Notes under the pieces: model-generated
Databases searched by the model: none
What the model saw: the letters and a program-made list of their open reading frames with translations, nothing else
Told to the model about the DNA's origin: nothing
Translations under genes and position numbers: made by a program
Assembly (NCBI RefSeq): GCF_011043555.1
Contig: NZ_JAAKGS010000004.1
Span: forward strand, 248,001 to 312,000
Direction: 5' to 3'
From: Sphingobacterium sp. SGR-19
Lineage (GTDB): Bacteria > Bacteroidota > Bacteroidia > Sphingobacteriales > Sphingobacteriaceae
DNA length: 64,000 bases
Shown here: piece after piece, positions 1-8,570 of the stretch
Numbering within the stretch: the first letter of the stretch is position 1
How the letters are laid out: every line of letters starts with the position of its first letter

Positions 1-939
1 TCCTTCCTGCAAATCGAATTTAGTCAGGTCGACCCAAAAAGTATTTGGGGTTAAAACTGTTTCGAAATAATAGACTTTATTCTTTTGGTCTGCGACAGAT
101 CTCCAGCGTGTGGATGATATATTTGGTTCTGTTTCTGAACTAATACCAAAAGGTACAGAGCAATTTCGGATAACACTGAATACACTAGCAACCGCTATCC
201 TCGTATCTTCCGTCTGCGGAATGGCATTTATATAGTAAGAAGCCCTAACGAACCGATCGGCTGCACGGTTTGTACCAGGTAGCATAACGGTACCCGGAAT
301 ACCTTGCCAATAATTATTCAAAGCAAGTTGCTGGTCGAAAACAGGAGAATTGGTCATCACTGTATAGGAAGGATCGTGATGGATGACGAGTTTTCCATCT
401 ATGTATTCAAAAATGGCATTGTCACCTGTCGCGTCTGAAATGGACAAGTGGAGTGTCGTGAATTTTGTTGTGCCAGGTACATAGTCGCTGACGACAACAA
501 ATGGTTCGTTTTTTAATTCGGCAACCGCTTCGCTCACGGTTGCAAAATTATCTAAGACATATTGTGCCCAGGCCGAAATGGCGACCCCTTTCTTTGTACC
601 CTGAGGATCAAATTTAGGATAGCTGGATTCTGCTAGCCATAATACATTCGCAACCAACCCCTTTTCGTTTAAACCGTCTGTTGTTGCGATATCCCAAGCG
701 CTCGAAATCACACTTCCATATTTGGAAACCCAGGTGAAAGATTGTGGGCCAGCTTCTCCGCTTCTTGCTATGCCGCGGGGAAATACCCAGATATTGGCGG
801 CGATGTCGTCTTTCCAATCCATGCTTCGTGCCGTTATAACTGTTCCATTAGGACCCTTATAAACAACCCGCGTACATGCTACTGTTTTCTGTTGAAAGCA
901 TATCGATGCAACCAGAATAAAATAGAGAAAATACTTCAT
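1..939 (-). CDS. Secreted choloylglycine-hydrolase family Ntn amidase (partial, C-terminus outside window)
   Basis: The frame is open from an ATG at 939 to the window edge, giving 313 residues without a stop. Residues 1-21 form a Sec signal peptide, and the residue after cleavage is Cys22 in the context ACTRVVYKG. In the choloylglycine hydrolase / penicillin V acylase family (PF02275) such an exposed N-terminal Cys is the nucleophile and the following Arg is conserved. The family motif around Asp41 (ARSMDW) and later Asn-containing segments (LNEKGLVAN, VMTNSP) also fit. The likely reaction is hydrolysis of a linear amide in the periplasm, but the substrate (bile salt, penicillin V or N-acyl homoserine lactone) cannot be told from sequence. 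The family is usually 330-360 residues, so little is missing. It is divergent from the lipoprotein gene at 1106. Confidence 0.85.
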   Translation of the reverse strand, partial: MKYFLYFILVASICFQQKTVACTRVVYKGPNGTVITARSMDWKDDIAANIWVFPRGIARSGEAGPQSFTWVSKYGSVISSAWDIATTDGLNEKGLVANVLWLAESSYPKFDPQGTKKGVAISAWAQYVLDNFATVSEAVAELKNEPFVVVSDYVPGTTKFTTLHLSISDATGDNAIFEYIDGKLVIHHDPSYTVMTNSPVFDQQLALNNYWQGIPGTVMLPGTNRAADRFVRASYYINAIPQTEDTRIAVASVFSVIRNCSVPFGISSETEPNISSTRWRSVADQKNKVYYFETVLTPNTFWVDLTKFDLQEG

Positions 940-1105
940 AACGTAAAACTGATTATATTAATTAATATTATAATGTTGAACAGCGTAACTTATGACGTTA
1001 ACATCCATATTATCTTTTTGTTTTCAAGTCAAAGCATTTTTTGAATTGACTATTTTGGCATTATACTTGGATACTTTCTTTTGTACTTTAAAAGTTTATA
1101 TCAAT

Positions 1106-1534
1106 ATGAAAGGATGCACATTGACATATAGGAACTGGATGTTTCTGTTTGTTGGGATGATTTTGATAGGACTATCGTCCTGTAGTAAAGAAACAGTGGA
1201 TAATATAGGTCGTGATACAGCGTTGAATATTATCCGCTCAAACAAGTGGTTTGATGTGGTAAAAACAACGTCTGTTGCTGGTACGGCCGATGTGCGGGTG
1301 ACGTTAGTTGGAGACGGTGAAAATATGGAGTTTAAATCCAACGGTTACGCCTATGTATATGGTGCAGAAGGAGAGACAAGCTCCTATTCCTATAGTATGC
1401 CTACCAGTAAGAAGATGGTTTTTGACAATATGGAGTACGATATTCAGGAAAATATTATCCAAACCGTAGCCAAATTTACGTTGGTGAACACAACAGGTAG
1501 CGCCACTACGAAAATTGAATTTAGACGGAGATAG
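1106..1534 (+). CDS. Small lipoprotein of unknown function
   Basis: A 142-residue protein starting at the ATG at 1106. I chose this over an upstream in-frame start at 992 because the N-terminus then reads as a lipoprotein signal: hydrophobic stretch MFLFVGMILIGLSSC with the lipobox Cys at residue 26. After the Cys comes SKETVDNIGRDTALNII, then a mostly beta-like, Ser/Thr/Tyr-rich sequence ending in FRRR. It would be tethered to a membrane facing the periplasm or the outside. I do not recognise a family. It sits 34 bp upstream of the glycosyltransferase gene on the same strand, which may only reflect tight packing. Confidence 0.75.
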   Translation: MKGCTLTYRNWMFLFVGMILIGLSSCSKETVDNIGRDTALNIIRSNKWFDVVKTTSVAGTADVRVTLVGDGENMEFKSNGYAYVYGAEGETSSYSYSMPTSKKMVFDNMEYDIQENIIQTVAKFTLVNTTGSATTKIEFRRR

Positions 1535-1568
1535 CATTCAGAAAATGTAAATTCCTTATTTTAGCCCG

Positions 1569-2798
1569 ATGAAGAAAGTGCTTTTCATCGGGCTTGTTTG
1601 GCCAGAACCCCAATCCTCTGCAGCAGGAACGCGTATTCTGCAATTGGTTAGGATGTTTCAACATGCGGGCTACGAAATCGTCTTCGCTTCGGCTGCTGCC
1701 AAATCCTCCTATAGCCATCCGCTTCTCCAAGAGAATGTTCGGGAAGAGTATATCCAGCTTAACGATAGCAGTTTCGATGATTTTATTACATGTTTAGAAC
1801 CTCATATTGTCGTTTTTGACCGTTTTGTCTCCGAGGAGCAATACGGTTGGCGTGTAAGACAATATTGGCCATCTGCGCTAACCATATTGGATACGGAGGA
1901 TCTGCATTTTTTGCGAAAGGCACGGCAAGATGCGATAAAACAAAATACAATAATAGATTTTTATGGCGACATTACCACGCGGGAAATAGCCGCTATACTG
2001 CGTTGTGACCTTTCCTTAATTATTTCAAAGAGCGAAATGAAACTTCTTTTGGAAACATTTCGCTTGCCAGCTGAACTGTTATATTACCTTCCTTTTTTAG
2101 AATCGAAAATAGAAGCGTCTGCAAAACATGCATGGACTTCTTTTTCACAGCGAAAAAATTTTGTGTTCATCGGAAACTTCTTGCATGAACCGAATTGGCA
2201 TACGGTGCAGCTCTTAAAAACACGGATTTGGCCGGAATTAAGAAAGCGTCTATCCGGCGTGGAGCTGCATATCTATGGAGCTTATGCGAGTGAAAAGGTT
2301 TATCAGCTACATCAGCCTAAAGAGAACTTCCTGATAAAAGGAAGGGCCGATGACGCTCGCAAAACCCTCGAAACCTATCGGGCGCTGATCGCACCAATTC
2401 AATTTGGGGCAGGTGTCAAGGGCAAATTTATCGATGCCATGCAAGCGGGAACCCCTTCGGTTACCACGGCTGTGGGCGCAGAATCGATGTCAGCTGAGGG
2501 GCTCTGGAATGGATATATTGAAGATGATTTGAATAGCTTTGTAGAAAAAGCCGCTCTTTTATATGCGGATTTGGAGGTGTGGCATGAGGCGCAGGAAAAG
2601 GGAGTCACCATACTTAATTCAACGAGCAGTAGAGAGCGGTTTGAAACGCCATTTCTTATCTACGTAGATGAGTTAAAAGAGGATTTGGATACACATCGCC
2701 GGCAGAATTTTGTCGGCCAGATCTTACAGAGCCAGTACTATAACGCCAGTAAATATATGTCGCTCTGGATTGAGGAAAAAAATAAGAATATACGATAA
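1569..2798 (+). CDS. GT-B fold glycosyltransferase (GT4-like)
   Basis: A 409-residue cytoplasmic protein. The N-terminal half starts with a beta strand followed by a turn (KKVLFIGLVWPEPQSSAAGTR), as in acceptor domains of GT-B enzymes. The C-terminal half carries strand-loop motifs of the donor domain: FVFIGNFLHEPNWHTVQLL near residues 197-215, LHIYGAY, and the nucleotide-sugar segment APIQFGAGVKGKFIDAMQAG near residues 275-294 with the glycine-rich loop and the family's Lys/Glu-region replaced by KGKFID. It likely transfers a sugar from a nucleotide donor onto a glycan or lipid. There is no glycan cluster around it, so the acceptor is unknown. Confidence 0.8.
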   Translation: MKKVLFIGLVWPEPQSSAAGTRILQLVRMFQHAGYEIVFASAAAKSSYSHPLLQENVREEYIQLNDSSFDDFITCLEPHIVVFDRFVSEEQYGWRVRQYWPSALTILDTEDLHFLRKARQDAIKQNTIIDFYGDITTREIAAILRCDLSLIISKSEMKLLLETFRLPAELLYYLPFLESKIEASAKHAWTSFSQRKNFVFIGNFLHEPNWHTVQLLKTRIWPELRKRLSGVELHIYGAYASEKVYQLHQPKENFLIKGRADDARKTLETYRALIAPIQFGAGVKGKFIDAMQAGTPSVTTAVGAESMSAEGLWNGYIEDDLNSFVEKAALLYADLEVWHEAQEKGVTILNSTSSRERFETPFLIYVDELKEDLDTHRRQNFVGQILQSQYYNASKYMSLWIEEKNKNIR

Positions 2799-2896
2799 CA
2801 TTCTTTTCAAGTTAGATTTTTTTTTACTTTGGTTGTGGCTAAGCAGTATTAGAGAAGAGAAATAATTTTACCGCTTTTTTATAAATTCACAAAAAT

Positions 2897-4633
2897 ATGG
2901 GCGTTTATCAGATAAAAGAGAGTCCGGAAGTTTATGACGCTATTGTTGTAGGGTCTGGAGCAGGCGGTGGTATGGCAGGTTATATGCTAGCCCACGCCGG
3001 ACTTAACGTATTGATGTTGGAAGCAGGGCCGTTTTGGGATCCCGCAAAGGATGCATTGCAGTTGCGCTGGCCTTGGGAGTCGCCCCGTAGAGGTGCGGGA
3101 ACAACTCGTCCGTTTGGTGATTTTGATGCCGCTTATGGTGGATGGCAATTAGAAGGAGAGCCTTATACCACGGTAACGGGGACAGAATTTGAATGGTTTC
3201 GTGCCCGCATGCTTGGCGGGCGAACAAATCACTGGGGACGTATTTCTTTGCGGATGGGACCAGATGACTTCAAGCCAACGGATAGTGTTACCGAGGAATG
3301 GCCTATCAGCTATGAAGAGGTTAAACCATTCTATGATCGGGTAGACCGGATGATCGGTATATATGGTACGGTAGAAGGTTACCCGAATGAACCAGACGGG
3401 ATCTTTATGAAACCGCCGAAACCACGTTTAGGGGAGCTTTATATCGCCAGAGGAGCAAAAAAAGCTGGTGTTCCAGTTCTGCCTGGACGAGGAGCAGTTT
3501 TGACAGAATCGTCGCCGGAGATTAAGGGGCGTGGAACATGTTTCTATTGTGGGCAATGTGGAAGAGCCTGTAAGGTCTACGGAGATTTTTCTTCTTCTTC
3601 CTGTCTGGTTATGCCGGCAATGAAGACCGGAAATCTAAAAGTGATAGACAACGCTATGGTTCGTGAGGTACTCACAAACGATGAGGGGCTGGCGACTGGT
3701 GTTTCTTACGTAGATACGAAGAGTTTACAAGAATATGCTGTAAGGGGAAAAACGGTGATCTTGGGTGCAAGCGCCTGTGAAAGCGCGCGCATTATGCTGA
3801 ACTCTAAATCGTCCGCCCATCCAGGTGGAGTTGGTAATAGCAGTGGCTTAGTGGGGAGGTATCTACACGATTCTACGGGATCAAGTGCTTGGGGATTCCT
3901 ACCACAATTGCTAGATAGGAAACGTTTTAACGAAGACGGTGTAGGCAGTGTGCATATTTATTCTCCTTGGTGGGGAGATAATAAGAAATTGCGTTTTCCC
4001 AGAGGTTATCATATTGAATATGGTAGCGGATTGAATATGCCAGGGTATGGATTCTTAAACTGGGTTCCTGGAGCTGTCGGAATGGTGGCAGGAAAGAATG
4101 GAGAAATGCGGGATAGTGGTGGATACGGCGCTATGCTCAAGCAAGACTATCGTCGCTTCTACGGTGCATCCATCGGCATGGCCGGACGCGGCACTGCTTT
4201 GGCAAGAAAAGATAACTATTGCGAAATAGATCCAACAAGAGTGGATAAATATGGTATTCCTGTATTACGTTTTCATTACAAATGGGCCAATGAGGAGGTT
4301 GAACAAGCCAAGCACATGCAAGACACATTTAAATCCATCATGCACGAGATGGGAGCTGTTGTTTTGTCGCCCGAGCAAGGGCCAGAAACAAAATATGGTT
4401 TGGAAGCTCCGGGTGTGATTATTCACGAAGGTGGTACTACGCGTATGGGAAATGATCCGAAAACTTCTGTGTTGAACAAATGGGGACAGGCGCACGATTG
4501 TAAGAACTTGTATGTAGTAGATGCGGGCCCTTTCGTGCAGCAAGGAGACAAAAACTTAACTTGGACCATATTGGCGCTGTCCATGCGTACAGCGGAATAC
4601 ATATTGGAAGAAAAGAAAAAGTTAAATGGCTAA
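2897..4633 (+). CDS. GMC-family FAD oxidoreductase, large subunit of a glucoside/gluconate dehydrogenase-like complex
   Basis: 578 residues. An FAD-binding Rossmann motif (VVGSGAGGGMAGYMLA) lies at residues 17-32 and the GMC C-terminal domain is marked by HEGGTTRMG near residue 510 and NLTWTILALSMRTAEY at the end. A cysteine cluster CFYCGQCGRAC near residues 215-225 resembles the small Fe-S ligand loop seen in bacterial FAD glucose dehydrogenase catalytic subunits. There is no signal peptide; export would be by piggy-back on the Tat-signal subunit encoded 11 bp downstream. Family knowledge suggests oxidation of a sugar or glucoside hydroxyl with electrons passed to a quinone or cytochrome. 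No cytochrome gene is present here. Substrate is not determinable. Confidence 0.88.
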   Translation: MGVYQIKESPEVYDAIVVGSGAGGGMAGYMLAHAGLNVLMLEAGPFWDPAKDALQLRWPWESPRRGAGTTRPFGDFDAAYGGWQLEGEPYTTVTGTEFEWFRARMLGGRTNHWGRISLRMGPDDFKPTDSVTEEWPISYEEVKPFYDRVDRMIGIYGTVEGYPNEPDGIFMKPPKPRLGELYIARGAKKAGVPVLPGRGAVLTESSPEIKGRGTCFYCGQCGRACKVYGDFSSSSCLVMPAMKTGNLKVIDNAMVREVLTNDEGLATGVSYVDTKSLQEYAVRGKTVILGASACESARIMLNSKSSAHPGGVGNSSGLVGRYLHDSTGSSAWGFLPQLLDRKRFNEDGVGSVHIYSPWWGDNKKLRFPRGYHIEYGSGLNMPGYGFLNWVPGAVGMVAGKNGEMRDSGGYGAMLKQDYRRFYGASIGMAGRGTALARKDNYCEIDPTRVDKYGIPVLRFHYKWANEEVEQAKHMQDTFKSIMHEMGAVVLSPEQGPETKYGLEAPGVIIHEGGTTRMGNDPKTSVLNKWGQAHDCKNLYVVDAGPFVQQGDKNLTWTILALSMRTAEYILEEKKKLNG

Positions 4634-4644
4634 TCGAAAAAGAT

Positions 4645-5283
4645 ATGAATAGAAGAGAATCGCTTAAGGCTTTAGGTTTACTTGCCGCAGGTGCCGGTGT
4701 TTTAACGACAGCCTGTAATGGGGAGAGTGCAAAGGAAGCGAGAATCGCCAGTGAGACTTCTGATAAACTGCCGGGCGTAGAGGATTGGGAACACGAACGG
4801 ACGCAAAAACTATTAGAAGAAAAGTTTTTTACAGACCATGAAATGGCGACCATTACGGTACTAGCGAATATTATTATACCAAAGGATGATGTGTCTGGAA
4901 GTGCTTCAGAAGCAGGCGTGCCCGACTTTATCGAATTTATTGTCAAGGATCTTCCCTCCAACAAAATCCCTATGCGCGGTGGGTTAAAATGGACAGATGT
5001 ACAATGTCAGAAACGTTATGGCAACGCTTTTATAAAATGCACGAAAGAGCAACAGATTGAATTTATCGACGAAATTGCTTATCCCGATAAAGCTAAACCG
5101 GAAATGCAACAGGGCGTTGCGTTCTTCTCCTTGATGCGTAACTTGACGGCCTCGGGGTTCTATACGACGGAAATGGGGGTTAAAGATATCGGTTACGTGG
5201 GAAATAGGCCTGGTGTATGGAACGGTGTCCCTGAAGATGTATTAAAGGAACACGGGTTTGACCTAGAGAACTTTTTTGGGTAA
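4645..5283 (+). CDS. Gluconate 2-dehydrogenase subunit 3-like protein (Tat signal)
   Basis: 212 residues from the ATG at 4645, chosen because the N-terminus then reads MNRRESLKALGLLAAGAGVL, a twin-arginine signal followed by TTAC, with a possible lipobox-like Cys at residue 24. The mature part matches the small helper subunit of GMC dehydrogenases (PF13618 type): a helix starting FFTDHEMATITVLANIIIPK, then GVPDFIEFIVKD, and a C-terminal aromatic stretch GVWNGVPEDVLKEHGFD. In this family the small subunit carries the Tat signal that exports the FAD-bearing large subunit. It starts 11 bp after the GMC gene stop, so the two form one transcription unit. Confidence 0.85.
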   Translation: MNRRESLKALGLLAAGAGVLTTACNGESAKEARIASETSDKLPGVEDWEHERTQKLLEEKFFTDHEMATITVLANIIIPKDDVSGSASEAGVPDFIEFIVKDLPSNKIPMRGGLKWTDVQCQKRYGNAFIKCTKEQQIEFIDEIAYPDKAKPEMQQGVAFFSLMRNLTASGFYTTEMGVKDIGYVGNRPGVWNGVPEDVLKEHGFDLENFFG

Positions 5284-5305
5284 TTTTGGGGTTTATTGAA
5301 TTCGT

Positions 5306-5887
5306 ATGTTAGGATTAAAATTATTGACAGACCCTCGTTGGGCAAATATCGCAGAATCTAATTTGGATGAAATTCTGACGGATCACGCGTGGTGCGAACA
5401 AAAAGCGGCGTCTAATGCGATTACGTTAATTACGCAGAATCCGGAACATGAAGATCTCGTTCACGAGTTGACTGCTATTGCCATAGAAGAAATGCAGCAT
5501 TTCCAGATGGTGATTGATATTATTAAAGCTCGGGGATATGCATTAGGAAGGGAAAGAAAAGACGACTATGTCGGACAGTTGATGAAATTCTCTAAGAAAG
5601 ATGGTTCCCGTAACCAAGCTTTTATAGACCGACTACTGTTTGCGGCGATGATTGAAGCGCGTAGTTGTGAACGTTTTCGCGTGCTTTCTAAAAATATCAA
5701 TGACCAAGAGTTGGCAAAATTCTACCACGATTTGATGGTTTCAGAGGCTAATCATTACACCACTTTTCTCCATTTTGCACGTAAATATACAACGGATGTC
5801 GATGTTGACAAAAGATGGCAGGAATGGTTGGATTTTGAAGGGGAGTTGATTCAGAGCTACGGGAACAAGGAATATATTCATGGTTGA
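5306..5887 (+). CDS. miaE: MiaE-like tRNA-(ms2io6A)-hydroxylase, diiron protein
   Basis: 193 residues, all-helical, with ferritin-like iron ligands: AIEEMQHFQ near residues 58-66, MIEARSCERF near residues 115-124 and SEANHYTTF near residues 151-159. The spacing of the E..ExxH / E..ExxH pairs is that of MiaE, which hydroxylates the isopentenyl group of ms2i6A37 in tRNA. Start ATG at 5306 gives the typical short N-terminus MLGLKLLTDPRWANIA. It follows the oxidoreductase pair by 23 bp on the same strand, but a functional link is not evident. Length is normal for the family. Confidence 0.85.
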   Translation: MLGLKLLTDPRWANIAESNLDEILTDHAWCEQKAASNAITLITQNPEHEDLVHELTAIAIEEMQHFQMVIDIIKARGYALGRERKDDYVGQLMKFSKKDGSRNQAFIDRLLFAAMIEARSCERFRVLSKNINDQELAKFYHDLMVSEANHYTTFLHFARKYTTDVDVDKRWQEWLDFEGELIQSYGNKEYIHG

Positions 5888-5891
5888 TTGG

Positions 5892-6339
5892 GTACTTTTT
5901 TTAGAAAAAAGTACGACAAAAAAATCGTCGCTGCGGATATTTGACATATTGGACAGTGCTAATGATGGATTTCTTCAGACGTCAAACATCCGGAGGCGAC
6001 CTTTTAAGGTCAAAGAAGGGAAGTGCAATATCTTTCAGACTTAAACATTCTACATATCTCAAAAATCTAATACGCTTCTCATAATAGTCGGATGTGACCT
6101 TTAAGGTTAATTTGGGATGGTGCAAATGCGTATATAAAAGCGATCAATATTGCTTTGCGATTATGCGGGTTAAGTCGACATGGTATCGTTCTGCGTTGAT
6201 TTTTACGAAGGCTATTCCGTTAAAAACAGAATCATGTTTGAACGAAGTGAGTTTTATTCTGTTTAGGAATAGACGAGAAAAAATAGCAGAGCTATACAAG
6301 TCGTGATCTTTTGTTTCTTTTCCATCTAGGGAAAAGAAA
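5892..6339 (-). repeat. Dispersed intergenic structured element, copy 1 (448 bp)
   Basis: This fills most of the 528 bp gap between miaE and the LLM gene. It is bounded by two A/T hairpins: GTACTTTTTT at 5892-5901 pairing with 5905-5914, and TTTCTTTTCC at 6314-6323 pairing with 6330-6339. It contains a stem-loop module with lower stem GTCGC (5927-5931)/GCGAC (5996-6000) and upper stem GGATaTTTGAC (5935-5945)/GTCAAAcATCC (5981-5991). A second hairpin is AAACAGAAT (6224-6232)/ATTCTGTTT (6256-6264). The sequence aligns, in reverse orientation, with copies at 44264-44707 and 54396-55008. Short ORFs inside do not hold across copies, so I treat it as non-coding. The rest of the gap holds only the LLM promoter. 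Confidence 0.85.
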
Positions 6340-6387
6340 AAGGCAAATTTCTTGATGTATATCAATGTTTTGACGTTGGGGGTACAC

Positions 6388-6395
6388 TATTTTTG
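6388..6395 (+). promoter_or_regulatory. Bacteroidota -7 promoter element (TATTTTTG) for the LLM gene
   Basis: TATTTTTG fits the TAnnTTTG consensus of the Bacteroidota primary sigma factor and lies 20 bp upstream of the ATG at 6416. A TTTG at 6369-6372 could serve as the -33 box, though the spacing is a little short. Confidence 0.55.
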
Positions 6396-6415
6396 TAGCA
6401 GAAAGGAAAAAAGCT

Positions 6416-7450
6416 ATGATCGAATTAGGTATAGGCATGTTTGGGGATGTACACATAGATCCCGCAACCGGCAAAATGCAATCTGCGGCGCAACGTACGC
6501 AGGAAATAATCGAAGAAGTAAAGTTGATGGACGAGGTTGGGGTGGACTTCTTTGGAATGGGTGAACACCATCGTATAGATTACGCCGTTTCTTCTCCCGA
6601 AATTATATTGGCGGCAGCTGCCACGGTAACCAAAAACATCAAATTAGGTAGCGCCGTTTCCGTTATCAGTTCGTCGGATCCCGTTAAGTTATTTCAAGAT
6701 TTTTCGACGGTGGATCTGCTATCGAATGGTCGTGCGGAAATAATGGCCGGTCGCGGATCTTTTATTGAGTCCTTTCCGTTATTCGGTTATGATTTGAAGG
6801 ACTATGCGGAGCTTTTTGAAGAAAAATTAGCATTGCTATTGCGATTGAATAAGCAAGAGACGGTTACTTGGTCGGGTAAATTTCGGAAACCGTTGATAGA
6901 TCAGGAAATCTTCCCTCGCCCCGTTCGTGGCTCTTTACCCATTTGGGTAGCTGTCGGAGGAACAACGTCGTCAGTAATCCGGGCAGGGAAATTGGGGCTT
7001 CCCGTTATGTTCGCAATTATCGGGGGCGCCATTGAAAACTTTAAGCCGTTATTTGAAGTGTACCAACAGGCGTGGGAGGATAATGGACATGCTATGGAAG
7101 ACTTTCAGGTAGGTGTCCATATGCATGCCTTTTTTGGTGAGGGCGGGCAAGCCACAGCGGATCAATATTATCCATTATACGCGGCACAAATGAATAGAAT
7201 CGGTGCCTCCAGAGGTTGGCCCCCTTATCAGCGCTCACAATACGATTTCGGCCGGTCCAAGCATGGTCATTTGGTGGTCGGTGATGTAAATGAATCGGTA
7301 GAAAAAATTCTGCACGTTATCGAGATGTTCGGACTTACCCGTTTTTCGGCTCACATGGATGTGGGTAGTCCAGATCATAAAGACATGATGAAAGCAATTG
7401 AATTGTACGGCTCGCAGATTATCCCGAAAGTGAAAGAGGCATTGAAATAA
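6416..7450 (+). CDS. LLM-class flavin-dependent oxidoreductase (bacterial luciferase-like)
   Basis: 344 residues with the TIM-barrel luciferase-like pattern: MIELGIGMFGDVHIDP at the start, VDFFGMGEHHRIDYAVSSPE near residues 43-60, LGSAVSVISSSDPVKLFQDF near residues 80-99, NGRAEIMAGRGSF near residues 106-118 and LPIWVAVGGT near residues 176-185. These are the FMN/F420-binding strands of LLM oxidoreductases. The C-terminal part (RFSAHMDVGSPDHKDMMKAIELYG) also matches the subfamily widely annotated as LLM-class oxidoreductases. Cytoplasmic; probable NAD(P)H:FMN-dependent monooxygenase, substrate unknown. It stands alone between the repeat element and rlmN, 19 bp upstream of the latter. Confidence 0.85.
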   Translation: MIELGIGMFGDVHIDPATGKMQSAAQRTQEIIEEVKLMDEVGVDFFGMGEHHRIDYAVSSPEIILAAAATVTKNIKLGSAVSVISSSDPVKLFQDFSTVDLLSNGRAEIMAGRGSFIESFPLFGYDLKDYAELFEEKLALLLRLNKQETVTWSGKFRKPLIDQEIFPRPVRGSLPIWVAVGGTTSSVIRAGKLGLPVMFAIIGGAIENFKPLFEVYQQAWEDNGHAMEDFQVGVHMHAFFGEGGQATADQYYPLYAAQMNRIGASRGWPPYQRSQYDFGRSKHGHLVVGDVNESVEKILHVIEMFGLTRFSAHMDVGSPDHKDMMKAIELYGSQIIPKVKEALK

Positions 7451-7457
7451 AATTCCC

Positions 7458-7465
7458 TATCTTTG
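7458..7465 (+). promoter_or_regulatory. -7 promoter element (TATCTTTG) for rlmN
   Basis: TATCTTTG ends only 4 bp before the GTG start at 7470. With the usual spacing the transcript would begin at or next to the start codon, so the rlmN message may be leaderless. No clear -33 TTTG is seen. Confidence 0.5.
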
Positions 7466-7469
7466 TACC

Positions 7470-8528
7470 GTGGTACAGCAGAGTAAATTAATTGATATCA
7501 GGAGTTTAAGTTTATCGGATTTAAAAGATAAACTAACTGCGATGGGTGAGCAAGGATTCCGGGCGAAGCAGGTATATGAATGGCTATGGTCGAAATCATG
7601 TACAGATTTCGAACAAATGACAAATCTGAGTAAGGCGCTACGCGAAACACTGAAAGATAATTTCGAGATACGTGCTGTGAAAGTTCGGGAGTCGCAGGTG
7701 AGCTCGGACAAAACCATTAAGAGCAGCTTCACTCTGTATGATGGAAATGTAATCGAGGGCGTGCTGATTCCGACCCCGGATAGGATGACAGCGTGTGTAA
7801 GCTCGCAGGTAGGATGTAGCCTTACCTGTAAATTCTGTGCTACGGGCTACATGGAGCGAAAGCGTAACCTTCAAGCCGATGAGATATACGATCAGGTTGT
7901 ATTGATTGCTAAACAGGCTGAGGAAAGATACCACCAACCGTTGACCAATATCGTCTATATGGGAATGGGGGAGCCGTTGTTGAATTACAGCGGCATGATG
8001 AAATCAATAGAGCGGATTACGGCAGCCGATGGATTGAATATGGCGGCAAAGCGCATCACCGTATCTACCGCTGGTATTGCGAAGATGATCAAAAAACTGG
8101 GAGATGATGAGGTTCGCTTTAATTTAGCTTTGTCATTACATGCTGCAAGCGATGAAAAGCGAAACCAGATCATGCCCATTAATGAACAAAACTCCTTGGC
8201 AGCATTGGCAGACGCATTAAAATATTACTACACAAAAACTAAAAATCCGGTAACTTTCGAATATATTGTGTTCCATCATTTTAATGATGAATTGCAGGAT
8301 GCAAAGGAGCTTGCCCGGTTTTGCAAGCATGTACCTTGTAAAGTGAATATTATCGAATACAACCCTATCGCTTTGGCTGATTTTGTGAATGCTGAGGCGG
8401 ATAAAATCGATCAGTTTGCAAATTATTTACGCAGCCAGGATATTGTGACGAACGTCCGCCGCAGCCGGGGGAAAGATATCGATGCTGCTTGTGGCCAGCT
8501 TGCTATTAAAGAAGAAACCGTAGTTTAG
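7470..8528 (+). CDS. rlmN: Dual-specificity RNA methyltransferase RlmN
   Basis: 352 residues. The radical-SAM cluster motif CSLTCKFCATGYM (CxxxCxxC) lies near residues 115-127. The methyl-carrier and resolving cysteines of this family are seen as ACVSSQVGC just before it and AACGQL near the C-terminus. MGMGEPLLN is the SAM-binding GGEP-type motif. The enzyme methylates C2 of A2503 in 23S rRNA and A37 in some tRNAs, using the ping-pong radical mechanism. The start is GTG at 7470; no ATG lies early enough to keep the conserved segment LIDIRSLSLSDLKDKL. Length is normal for the family. Confidence 0.95.
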   Translation: MVQQSKLIDIRSLSLSDLKDKLTAMGEQGFRAKQVYEWLWSKSCTDFEQMTNLSKALRETLKDNFEIRAVKVRESQVSSDKTIKSSFTLYDGNVIEGVLIPTPDRMTACVSSQVGCSLTCKFCATGYMERKRNLQADEIYDQVVLIAKQAEERYHQPLTNIVYMGMGEPLLNYSGMMKSIERITAADGLNMAAKRITVSTAGIAKMIKKLGDDEVRFNLALSLHAASDEKRNQIMPINEQNSLAALADALKYYYTKTKNPVTFEYIVFHHFNDELQDAKELARFCKHVPCKVNIIEYNPIALADFVNAEADKIDQFANYLRSQDIVTNVRRSRGKDIDAACGQLAIKEETVV

Positions 8529-8570
8529 AGAGCAAAGAACAGTTCTCTCGTATCTGTGATTATTACTCAC

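Noticed and set aside
742..1044. 100-codon plus-strand frame
   Set aside because: It overlaps the N-terminal coding part of the acylase gene on the other strand, and has no recognisable protein features.
6094..6365. Two overlapping short frames on opposite strands in repeat copy 1
   Set aside because: They are inside the element, have no start context or promoter of their own, and do not persist in the other copies.
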